Source: Rikenellaceae bacterium (lineage in GTDB: Bacteria; Bacteroidota; Bacteroidia; Bacteroidales; UBA932). Taken from it: a DNA stretch of 55,943 nt. Below, piece by piece: positions 41,048 to 48,629 of the stretch (position 1 is its first letter; each line of letters opens with the position of its first letter). The notes beneath the pieces are model-generated. The model worked only from the letters and a program-made list of their open reading frames with translations, was not told the origin of the DNA and did not search any database. The translations under genes and the position numbers were made by a program. The stretch is from the NCBI GenBank assembly GCA_022777205.1, contig JALFGP010000097.1, positions 1 to 55,943 of the forward strand, in the 5' to 3' direction.

Positions 41048-42913
41048 TTAATTGCTGCTCAGATGAGTCTTACTGACGGTAGCCCCGGTAGTGACTTCGA
41101 CATTCTTGATTGTAAATGGGGAACCAGCTATAGGGTTTCCGGTCTCTCCATCCCGGACATCGTATGTGATGGTGTAGGTGCCTACAGGAAGCTGGTATCT
41201 CAAAACAGAGTTCTTCTTGTACGAAGCCTCTTTTGTTTCAACTACAGCAGTGTTTTTCGCATCAAGTATCTTGAAATTGGTGATGTATTTGTTATCTGTT
41301 GTCGTACTCATAAATTCCAGCACTCCGGTGCGTGTCCTGTCAGGCGGCATAATGTCGAAATACTCTGTGCAGTTACTCCAATTGTGCATAAACAGTGTCT
41401 TTTGCTCCCATTTGATGTGATAGTATTCGTAGCCGTATTCAGGATAGAGGGAAAGATACAGATGGAATCTTTCGGATGTGTCGTCATCCTTTGTTCCTGA
41501 AACCTTCCAGCACCAGCTTGCTTCGCATTTCTGGTCAGACCTGGCGATTGCAGGAATGGCCTTTGAAGTCTCGTCCTCCTCTTTTATGTTTTGGGTCTCG
41601 AAATGGTAATTCACTCTCCTGTTTTCATCGGTTTCCATTATAATGGTCTGGTCAGAAAGGGTGGTGGTTTCGCTGTTGTTCCAGGTCCAACTTCCGCCTA
41701 CCGTGATTGTGGCTCCCCAATGACCTGCCGTATATCCTCCTTGGCCGCTTACATTGAAATTCTTTGAGAAACCGTGGGTGTAGGAGGTGGAAGCTATTGT
41801 CGTGGCCGGTTGCGGCGTCTGATAAAAGCTCACCCTATCACCAAGAGGTTCGTTGACTGTGTCGCACAGGCCAACGCGCCATTGAATATTGGTGCTGTAG
41901 AATGCGTGGGCGTAAGTCGGAATTAATCCGTGTTTGGCTTTATAAAGCCCGTACAGACGCCCGTTATGCGATATGACCGACATCGTGATCAGATAATAGT
42001 CTCCAGAGTCGCTCCCGTTGAGTTCGTAAGCATAGAGAGGTGTGATATAGACATCGCACTCGACTTGAGAGTTTCTGCTGATTATGTCCGGATCGGACCA
42101 CGTCACCTTGGCGATTTCGTAATTGTTCACTCCGACGTTGAGAACTTTCCTCACGTGCTGGCTGTAATGGGAGTCCATAATCCGCTTGGAAAGGTCGCCG
42201 TCGAATACGGGCACAACCGGGGTGTCGGCTTTTGTCAATGCATCGTGCTTTTCCTGATGTTCATTGGCCCAATCTACGAAGGAGGAAATCTTGGTGTTCA
42301 GGTATTCTGCGGTCTCCCCTATTTCCACAGGCTTGACATCAGAAATCACTTCGCTTTCGGAACCGGTGTCGGAGGATTTGGTCTTCTGGGGATTGTCATC
42401 ATCCTCTTCTTCGGAGGTGTCGCCCGTTATTGTAGGCACCAAATCCTTGAGCAGGAACGGGTTCTGCAACTGGAAACAGGAGTAGTGGTGAATTGCGAGG
42501 AACAGGAGGTCATTATCTTCGTTGTCCGGATAAAGATAGGCCGGGTATCCGATAGAGGTCCAGAAATCGTAGTGGCACTTGTTGTCCGGCCACATCTCAA
42601 AAACCATACGGCCTTCTTCCATTGCTCTCACTATGCTTTCTCTAAATGTCTCCAGTTCGGTGGAGGCGACAACGATAATGCCGGCCTCGTCTATATTGGC
42701 CGCTATTGACACATTCCGCAGTCCGAGTGCCTGTTTTATATAATCGGGAACCGCTGATGCGTACCATACTGACGGCTCAAGTTCATCATCGATATCATAT
42801 TCCACCGGTGTGTAAGGACTGTCCGGCTTGCCGGGTTCAGGCACAATGTCCTTGTTGCAGGCTGCAAGAGCGATTGCGCTCACGATAGCCAAAGTTCTGT
42901 AAAATGTCTTCAT
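41048..42913 (-). CDS. Lipoprotein A: leukocidin/cytolysin-like surface protein
   Basis: 621 residues. Lipid Cys 19 (IALAAC), then a K-D surface-type start. Residues about 40-250: an alpha/beta front domain with AMEEGRMVFEMWPDNKCHYDF. Residues about 283-490: ITPLYAYE, then the hairpin-like YQTPQPATTIASTSYTHGF through SGQGGYTAGHWGATITVGGS to LSDQTIIMETDENRRVNYHF (about 364-438), followed by AIPAIARSDQKCEASWCWKV and the strand FHLYLSLYPEY. The order (glycine-rich amphipathic hairpin, ...V-x-Y/F-x-F, P-x-x-A-x-SDQ, strand with ...PxY) follows Vibrio cholerae cytolysin and staphylococcal leukocidins. Residues 520-621 form the shared beta module. No rim/lectin domain recognised. Paralogue of 45426-47285. 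Confidence 0.72.
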   Translation of the reverse strand: MKTFYRTLAIVSAIALAACNKDIVPEPGKPDSPYTPVEYDIDDELEPSVWYASAVPDYIKQALGLRNVSIAANIDEAGIIVVASTELETFRESIVRAMEEGRMVFEMWPDNKCHYDFWTSIGYPAYLYPDNEDNDLLFLAIHHYSCFQLQNPFLLKDLVPTITGDTSEEEDDDNPQKTKSSDTGSESEVISDVKPVEIGETAEYLNTKISSFVDWANEHQEKHDALTKADTPVVPVFDGDLSKRIMDSHYSQHVRKVLNVGVNNYEIAKVTWSDPDIISRNSQVECDVYITPLYAYELNGSDSGDYYLITMSVISHNGRLYGLYKAKHGLIPTYAHAFYSTNIQWRVGLCDTVNEPLGDRVSFYQTPQPATTIASTSYTHGFSKNFNVSGQGGYTAGHWGATITVGGSWTWNNSETTTLSDQTIIMETDENRRVNYHFETQNIKEEDETSKAIPAIARSDQKCEASWCWKVSGTKDDDTSERFHLYLSLYPEYGYEYYHIKWEQKTLFMHNWSNCTEYFDIMPPDRTRTGVLEFMSTTTDNKYITNFKILDAKNTAVVETKEASYKKNSVLRYQLPVGTYTITYDVRDGETGNPIAGSPFTIKNVEVTTGATVSKTHLSSN

Positions 42914-42939
42914 AAGTCTGTCAAATTATGAATTTTGAG

Positions 42940-42947
42940 CGAAGGTA
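42940..42947 (-). promoter_or_regulatory. Possible -7 element for the A-s-B unit
   Basis: Minus strand TACCTTCG, one base off TAnnTTTG; predicted start near 42933, 20 nt before the ATG. No good -33 element. A terminator separates this unit from the upstream one, so a promoter here is expected. Confidence 0.45.
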
Positions 42948-43030
42948 GACATTTTTAGGACCAATCGTGCAGCTCCAGATGCCCCGGAGCGTGCCTTTTC
43001 CCGATGAGAAGGAAAAATTCACCGGATGAC

Positions 43031-43057
43031 AAAAAATGCCCTGTGTGACTACAGGGC
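43031..43057 (-). terminator. Terminator of the A'-s'-B' unit, overlapping the B' stop codon
   Basis: GCCCTGT (43038-43044), loop, ACAGGGC (43051-43057), then six T on the minus strand (43036-43031). The right arm takes in the last codons of B' and the stop codon (43049-43051) straddles loop and arm. Confidence 0.75.
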
Positions 43058-45286
43058 AATAGAATGGGTTGTCGAAGTTTCTGCTGTGCTGTCGGCGGTG
43101 ATTTTCACACCTTTGATCATATGGCGTCCCTTAGGTTCAAGACTGTCCGGGTCCACAAGTTCATAGACGATGTCGTATTCTCCCTCTCGCAGCAGGATAT
43201 CCGCCTCCTTGTTTTGGTTGTAGGCACCGCCAGGGGAGCAGTACGGAGATTTGATGCCGTATTCTCCGCTGCGGTAGAACAGGATATTCGTGAGGGTGTT
43301 GCGGGTGGTGTTCTTGAGTTTGACATTGCCCGCAGGAATCCTGTTCATTCCGGGGAGGTCGAGTGTGGCTGAAAAGGCTGGATGACTGTATGTTACTCTG
43401 GCTTTTCTGACAGCTGCCGTTTTGGAATTTATTGCATAGGCTGCTGATTTGTAAACAGGTGTGATGCAGGCCTGGAGTACCATATTCCCGAAATCATTGT
43501 CGTTGGCGCAGAAGTTACCGCTCTTGAGGTGCCATACAAGGCTGAAATCCATCCTCTGGTCAGTTCTTGCCACCGTCGGAATATAACTTGTGCCGAAGCC
43601 GTTTTCGTCATTGTTTGTCAGCATTTTGTATGACACATTCCGTGTCTGGATTCCCGTCACCATATTGACTTCCTGGTCGGGCAGGTTCTGAGTGGAGGAG
43701 TTGTCCCAGCTGAAGCCGAATCCTATGAATCCCATCAGAAAATTCTTCCAGGACAGCTCTTGTGTCTGTTTGTCCTCCTTCTGTCTGCTGCCTATTGTCA
43801 ATTTGGGAGACAGACTGAACTTGAAGCCCTTTTTGTACGTCGTGGTTGACATTGTGGTGGAAGGTTCGGGAGTTATGAAGAATTCGGTGTTATCGTTCGA
43901 CACCGGTTGCCCATCCGCCGAAAGGAGTTGGAATTCAAGATTGTACTCGCTCATATACCAGTAGTATGCATCCAGGGAATAATTGCCTATATGATAGCTT
44001 TCCACTGTCTTGTAGAAATTGCCGTTGTGCAGAACACAATAACCACTGATGCCGTAATAGTCACCGGAATAGGACTCGTTGCCGAATACATAGATCGGGA
44101 GGACTTCTATGTGAAGGTCAATGGCTTTCTTTACAGAGGCCGGAGTGCTGTTGAATGTATAACTATCGCCAGTTTCGCCAGTGGACCAGATTTTCACCTC
44201 AGGTATGTCAACATCGAAACTCAAATCGTAGATTGTCTTGAAATCGTTTCCCGATTCGGATGTGGAAATGGCTTTGCGTTCGGCACCTTTCATATTGACA
44301 TTCATCGCGTTGCGTCTGTTGCGGGAAAACGTGCGGCTGATTCCACTCCAGGATTTCACATAGACTGCCTTGTCCGTGAGGATTTCAAAAGACAGTTCGG
44401 AGACGGTGCAGGGCCTCACGCAGAGCCACACGTCCCTGATTGAAGCATCGGAATCAATGACGATGTTTGATGATCGCTGGAGAACAGTCAGGACATTGTC
44501 GGTGCCGGGTGTCTGAGGAAGTGCCAGCATCCCGTCGGTACTGAGGGAAAAATTGTTCACAAGAGGCTGGTCGGAACGGATGAGTATTGAAATCAGCTTT
44601 TCTCCTGCAGTCACATCGGGGATATTCAGGAAATTCAGGTCCAGATGTGCCACGGCCCTGTCCCAGAGCATCTGGTAGGTCTCCCCTTCTGCAAGGTCTT
44701 GGATTACTGCGGTTTTGCCCACAAGCAGGTCGGCAGACGGGTCGTAGGAGCGGACGGAAGCGTTGCGGACGGGAATCTGCACCTGCGGGATGCGCACCGG
44801 GATGGCATCCCCGGAAGTGGTGCAAGTGCCTGTGACACAGGATGCAGGATAGACAGCGAAGAACTGCCGGTTGTCGTGACTTGTGTAGAGAAATCCTGAC
44901 GGCACGCTAAACCGAGTTATGGCACAGTCTTCTTCTGCCGCACTTTTCGATTTTACTATAGACCCTGAAGCCGCAGGGGAACCGTCTTCCGAGAGCCAGC
45001 TGCCGTCTCCCTTTGCTGCCACCTTGACACTGTCCCCTTCGCTCCAGAAGATGGTCTCTCCGGTCCAGTGTGTCTTGGTCGTTTCTTCTTGATTGTCAGA
45101 CAATTGAGGCTTGGATGACGAGAGCCAGACGGTATGCCTCACTTCAAGAGGACTTTGCGGTATATTCTCTTTTACGCAGCCGCTCAGGACACAAATTCCA
45201 GAAAGCATCAACAAACCCGCAAGCGTGGACGCGCCTGAAACCTCAAATGCTCCACTCAGAGAACTTATATAATTGAATTTCACCAT
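43049..45286 (-). CDS. Lipoprotein B': fimbrillin-like N-half fused to a leukocidin-like domain
   Basis: 745 residues. Lipid Cys at about 37 (VLSGC) after a long signal. Same order as B: fimbrillin-like part (WTGETIFWSEGDSVKV; YDPSADLLVGKT; WDRAVAHLDLNFLNIPD; RDVWLCVRPCTVSELSFEIL), then ITPEPSTTMSTTTYKKGFKF, LPDQEVNMVTG, IPTVARTDQRMDFSLVWHL, and the C-terminal beta module GNVKLKNTTRNTLTNILFYR to the end. It is closer to B than A is to A'. The start lies 5 bases after the stop of the small peptide. Terminated by the hairpin over its own stop codon. Confidence 0.75.
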   Translation of the reverse strand: MVKFNYISSLSGAFEVSGASTLAGLLMLSGICVLSGCVKENIPQSPLEVRHTVWLSSSKPQLSDNQEETTKTHWTGETIFWSEGDSVKVAAKGDGSWLSEDGSPAASGSIVKSKSAAEEDCAITRFSVPSGFLYTSHDNRQFFAVYPASCVTGTCTTSGDAIPVRIPQVQIPVRNASVRSYDPSADLLVGKTAVIQDLAEGETYQMLWDRAVAHLDLNFLNIPDVTAGEKLISILIRSDQPLVNNFSLSTDGMLALPQTPGTDNVLTVLQRSSNIVIDSDASIRDVWLCVRPCTVSELSFEILTDKAVYVKSWSGISRTFSRNRRNAMNVNMKGAERKAISTSESGNDFKTIYDLSFDVDIPEVKIWSTGETGDSYTFNSTPASVKKAIDLHIEVLPIYVFGNESYSGDYYGISGYCVLHNGNFYKTVESYHIGNYSLDAYYWYMSEYNLEFQLLSADGQPVSNDNTEFFITPEPSTTMSTTTYKKGFKFSLSPKLTIGSRQKEDKQTQELSWKNFLMGFIGFGFSWDNSSTQNLPDQEVNMVTGIQTRNVSYKMLTNNDENGFGTSYIPTVARTDQRMDFSLVWHLKSGNFCANDNDFGNMVLQACITPVYKSAAYAINSKTAAVRKARVTYSHPAFSATLDLPGMNRIPAGNVKLKNTTRNTLTNILFYRSGEYGIKSPYCSPGGAYNQNKEADILLREGEYDIVYELVDPDSLEPKGRHMIKGVKITADSTAETSTTHSIAL

Positions 45287-45291
45287 ATTGC

Positions 45292-45423
45292 CTATTCCAA
45301 ATCTTCGAGTACCGAATCCTCATAACCCCTTGCAGGAGAGTCTCCGCTTCCTGCAAGCAGCCCCTCCAGGCGGATTTCCGCATCAGCGAGGAAGGGGCTG
45401 ACATATAACCTGACTTGCTTCAT
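45292..45423 (-). CDS. Conserved small peptide s' (43 residues)
   Basis: Counterpart of the gene at 40908-41033. Begins 2 bases after the stop of A' (TGA-AT-ATG) and ends 5 bases before the ATG of B', so translation is probably coupled. N-terminus MKQVRLYVSPFLADAE, then the shared RLEGLLAGSGDSPARGYE and SVLEDLE. The N-terminal thirds of s and s' differ while the C-terminal 23 residues agree in most positions. No signal peptide, acidic C-terminus. Confidence 0.75.
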   Translation of the reverse strand: MKQVRLYVSPFLADAEIRLEGLLAGSGDSPARGYEDSVLEDLE

Positions 45424-45425
45424 AT

Positions 45426-47285
45426 TCAAATGATTCTCTGTGCGTTAGCGTGATAGAGTTCAGATGTTCTTGCAGTAGCTACCTCCACGCCGGAGAATCC
45501 GAATGTTCCTGTGACTTCACCTGTGTCTCCATTCACGATATTATATATGACGCGGTACTTTCCCACAGGCACCTGATACCTGATCACGGCATTCTTCTCG
45601 TAGGCCGAACCGGTGGAGACAATTACTTTGTCGTTAGTGTCAATAATCTTGTAATCAGCCACATACAGATTTGCAGTATTCTTGAACTCAATCACTCCGT
45701 TTCGCTGACGGTTCGGAACGTTAATCGGGAAATACATATTCCTGAACTTCGGCGCGAGCAGACATTCGGTTTTGCGGTCACCTTCTGCACCCCAGGTGGC
45801 GTGTCTCCACTGGCAGCCATAGTAAGGGAAGAGCAGAAGACGGAACACAAATGATTCGGAAGCATCGTCATCCTTGGTTTCGGCCACCCTCCAGCACCAG
45901 CTGGCCTCGCATTTCTGGTCGGTCCTGGCTATTGCGGGGATTGCATCCTTGGTTTCATCTTCCCACTGGACATTGTTGGTGATGAAATCGTATTTGACAG
46001 AAGCTAAGTTGGAAGTGGTGGACATTTCTATGCTCTGGTCAGCGACAGTCCTTGAATGGGTGTTGCTCCAGCTGAACGAGCCTCCGACCGTAAGCGATGC
46101 AGACAGATTGCCATTTGTATAGCCGCCCTGCCCATTCACATTCAGGCTTCCGGTGAATCCCACCGTGTAGCTCGTACTGCTCTGGGTGGAAGTCGGTTTC
46201 GGAGTCTCAAAGAAACTTACCCTTCCGGTCATATCCGGATTTAGACTCGAAGTTTTCTGCAGCAATGCCTGAAACTCTATTTTGTCACTATAGAATACGT
46301 GGGCCCAGGTCCGGACTGCACCGTGCCAAACTTTGTAGAGGTCGTACAGCGGTTCATTGTGAGAGAGCACATACATAGTGATGAAATAATAGTCTCCGGC
46401 AACCGAAGCAGGATTACAGTCCTGGTAGGCATACAAAGGCGTGATTGTGATGTTCAGGTCGATGGTGGAATGTCTGCTCACCTTGTCCGGCTCAGACCAG
46501 ACGACCTTACAGATCTGGTAGTCGTCGGCCCCGACCGTAAGGGTTTTGGTGATATGCTGGCTGAACTTGCTGTCTGCAATTCTCTTTGACAGGTCTCCAT
46601 CGAAGGAAGAGGAGCCGGCTTTTGTGAGTGGGCCCACTGAAGGTATATTCTCATTTGCCCAATCCACAAATGATGCGAACTTCGTGTTCAGATATTCTGC
46701 AGTCTTCTCTATTTCAACAACTATTGCGTCATAGTTACCTTCTTTCAACTCATCCTGGTCAGTGGTTTCGCTGGCATTCTCATCCGGTTCAACATTGGTG
46801 TTGGGGTTGAAATCCATGAGCAGGAAAGGATTCTGCAGCTGGTAACACTCGTATTCGTGCATTGCAAGGAAAAGCAGGTCATTGCTTTCCTCCTCCGGAA
46901 GCAGATAGACCGGAGCTCCTATGCTTTTCCAGAAATCGTAATGTGTCTTGTTGTTCGGCAAGAGTTCGACTATCATTTTCCCGTCTTCCCAAGCCTTGCT
47001 CAGAAGCTCCCTGTTGTTTTCAAGTTCAGAGGACTCCACCACTATCATATCAGCTTCTTCTGCTGATCCGGCAGTAACGGCTGAACGTAATTGCATTGTC
47101 TCCCTGAATTCTTCCACTGAACTTCCCGAAGTATAATATACAGTCGGAATGAGTTTGTCTTCAAGGTCGTACTTGACCTGGGAGGAACTGTTGTTACCCG
47201 GAGCGGGTGCCGGAATTTCTTCTTTATTGCAGGCCGCAAGAGCTATCGCTCCCGCCAACGCCATAGTTCTGATAAATGTTTTCAT
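45426..47285 (-). CDS. Lipoprotein A': leukocidin/cytolysin-like surface protein
   Basis: 619 residues. Lipid Cys 19 followed by N-K-E-E, which fits the K-(D/E)2 surface-export signal described for Bacteroidota lipoproteins. Front domain with AWEDGKMIVELLPNNKTHYDF and a linker rich in Asn/Glu; then ITPLYAYQ, FFETPKPTSTQSSTSYTVGF, GSLNVNGQGGYTNGNLSASL, TVGGSFSWSNTHSRTVADQS and AIPAIARTDQKCEASWCWRV; then FRNMYFPINVPNRQRNGVIEF and the shared C-terminal beta module. The Ser/Gly/Thr-rich alternation in the middle is what a membrane-inserting beta-hairpin of a pore-forming toxin looks like. The frame is open to 47327, but the promoter at 47311-47342 makes the ATG at 47285 the start. Confidence 0.72.
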   Translation of the reverse strand: MKTFIRTMALAGAIALAACNKEEIPAPAPGNNSSSQVKYDLEDKLIPTVYYTSGSSVEEFRETMQLRSAVTAGSAEEADMIVVESSELENNRELLSKAWEDGKMIVELLPNNKTHYDFWKSIGAPVYLLPEEESNDLLFLAMHEYECYQLQNPFLLMDFNPNTNVEPDENASETTDQDELKEGNYDAIVVEIEKTAEYLNTKFASFVDWANENIPSVGPLTKAGSSSFDGDLSKRIADSKFSQHITKTLTVGADDYQICKVVWSEPDKVSRHSTIDLNITITPLYAYQDCNPASVAGDYYFITMYVLSHNEPLYDLYKVWHGAVRTWAHVFYSDKIEFQALLQKTSSLNPDMTGRVSFFETPKPTSTQSSTSYTVGFTGSLNVNGQGGYTNGNLSASLTVGGSFSWSNTHSRTVADQSIEMSTTSNLASVKYDFITNNVQWEDETKDAIPAIARTDQKCEASWCWRVAETKDDDASESFVFRLLLFPYYGCQWRHATWGAEGDRKTECLLAPKFRNMYFPINVPNRQRNGVIEFKNTANLYVADYKIIDTNDKVIVSTGSAYEKNAVIRYQVPVGKYRVIYNIVNGDTGEVTGTFGFSGVEVATARTSELYHANAQRII

Positions 47286-47310
47286 AAAATCATTCTGAAA
47301 AAATCTGCTG

Positions 47311-47342
47311 CAAAAGTATGGAGGCAAAATTTGCTGTGCAAG
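47311..47342 (-). promoter_or_regulatory. Promoter of the A'-s'-B' unit
   Basis: Minus strand CTTG at 47342-47339 (TTG core), 20-base spacer, TACTTTTG at 47318-47311; predicted start near 47304, 19 nt before the ATG at 47285. Confidence 0.65.
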
Positions 47343-47349
47343 TACTTGA

Positions 47350-47439
47350 TTTCCGTTTTCGGAAATGGGGTCAGAATTTTCGGAATTTGACGGAAAATGT
47401 GGAATCTGACTGAAATTTTAACGGAATTTGACGGAAAAA
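47350..47439. promoter_or_regulatory. Direct repeats and dyad upstream of the A' promoter
   Basis: CGGAATTTGACGGAAAA occurs at 47381-47397 and again at 47422-47438, a step of 41 bases; a degenerate copy (TGGAATCTGACTGAAAT) lies between them at 47400-47416. A dyad TTTCCG-TTTT-CGGAAA is at 47350-47365. All lie between the stop of the AraC gene and the -33 element of A', the normal place for AraC activator sites. Confidence 0.7.
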
Positions 47440-48537
47440 TCACTTTCCTTTCCTCACCTCGTCAGTGTAGAACGCCTTTGGTGAAACCGACATAATCTTG
47501 AAGAAATATCGGTTGAAAGAAGATACGGAATTGAAGCCGCTCCTGATTGCGACGTCGGTCATATTGATTCTTCCGCTGCTTTCCATCTCCCGTATGATCC
47601 TGCAGGCCTCTTCCACGCGGAAGGAATTGATATAATCGTAGAATGAAGTGCCGAGAGAATGTTGGAGATAGTATGTGAGGTATTTCACATTGGTCCCGAC
47701 AGCAGCTGCAAGGTCACCCAGCTTGAGTTTGGGATTGAGATATATTTTGTCGTCCTGCATACAGGAGGCAAGTCTCGGGGCTATGGTAAGCTCGATATTG
47801 CGGACTATGGACTCGGAGAACTCGCTTGCGGAATCATCTTCCTTACCCTTATCAGCAGCTTCAGGGCTGGTCCACTGTATTCTGACTGTCCTCTGCCTTT
47901 TCACGAAATAGAAAAGTATGCTCCAGATTACAAGGGACGAGACTATGAAAAGGCACTCTCCAATCCAGGTGGCGGGAGTGAACGCAATGGCGTATATTAC
48001 AAGCTGCAGGAACCAGGCAGAACCGGTCACCACGGCCCATCTCACTTCCATATTTTCCTTGTACGAGAAATTGTCTGACAGGTATTTGCCGTATCTGACC
48101 GAAAAGACAACCATTGCAGCTATGCCTGAAAGGGCTATGGAATAGGATACGGCATAGGTGGCAATTTCCAGAGCCGGGAAAGGAAATATCAGGTACAGAA
48201 CCGCCAGAAGCAGAATGACTGTGGTTTCGGAAATCCACAGCCTGTCTTTTACTGCCCCGGGACGCACAACTTCGAGCAGAAAGGCGCAGATTACCGGGAA
48301 TGAAGTCAAATCCAGAAGCGACATTGCGACATTCAGTTTCTCACTGCTGCTGAAGAATTCCGACAGAAAGACCGAATCCTTGAGGTAGCCGGCAGCAATC
48401 CACAAGGTGCAGAGAAACAGCAGATGGAATCTTCTGCTCCTTTTGCGGATGCGGAAGAATCTGCAGGAAGCGAGCGCGAAATATGCGAATGCCACTCCCC
48501 TGAGTTGGTGTGCAAGTGTTTCTGCTATTCCTATCAT
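47440..48537 (-). CDS. Membrane-anchored AraC-family regulator (copy 2)
   Basis: 365 residues from the ATG at 48537 (open to 48558). Same plan as copy 1: hydrophobic helices through about residue 215 (YFALASCRFFRIRKR; LWIAAGYLKDSVFLSEFF; TVILLLAVLYLIFPF; CLFIVSSLVIWSILFYFV), a short linker, and an AraC domain with LGDLAAAVGTNVKYLTYYLQ, YDYINSFRVEEACRIIREM and MTDVAIRSGFNSVSSFNRYF. It lies immediately upstream of and co-directional with A'-s'-B', and the repeats at 47350-47439 are in between. It probably senses an envelope signal and activates the lipoprotein unit. Confidence 0.85.
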   Translation of the reverse strand: MIGIAETLAHQLRGVAFAYFALASCRFFRIRKRSRRFHLLFLCTLWIAAGYLKDSVFLSEFFSSSEKLNVAMSLLDLTSFPVICAFLLEVVRPGAVKDRLWISETTVILLLAVLYLIFPFPALEIATYAVSYSIALSGIAAMVVFSVRYGKYLSDNFSYKENMEVRWAVVTGSAWFLQLVIYAIAFTPATWIGECLFIVSSLVIWSILFYFVKRQRTVRIQWTSPEAADKGKEDDSASEFSESIVRNIELTIAPRLASCMQDDKIYLNPKLKLGDLAAAVGTNVKYLTYYLQHSLGTSFYDYINSFRVEEACRIIREMESSGRINMTDVAIRSGFNSVSSFNRYFFKIMSVSPKAFYTDEVRKGK

Positions 48538-48571
48538 AATGCGGACTGTCTGGGGCAATAGTTATCTATGA

Positions 48572-48608
48572 GAAAACGGGGCGACCAAAGTCTGAATGGT
48601 CTGCCCCG
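48572..48608 (-). terminator. Terminator of the phosphofructokinase gene
   Basis: CGGGGC-GACCA, 9-base loop, TGGTC-T-GCCCCG (one bulge) at 48577-48608, followed on the minus strand by TTTTCT. It begins 21 bases beyond the stop of the PPi-phosphofructokinase gene. Confidence 0.65.
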
Positions 48609-48629
48609 TATCTGAGAACTATGGATATA

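Noticed and set aside
41930..42709. 259-codon plus-strand frame opposite lipoprotein A
   Set aside because: No start context, promoter or family features; the minus-strand lipoprotein has a paralogue at 45426-47285 which conserves its frame.
47350..47439. CRISPR-like repeats
   Set aside because: Only two good and one degenerate copies, 17 bases long, with related spacers and no cas genes; better explained as regulator sites.
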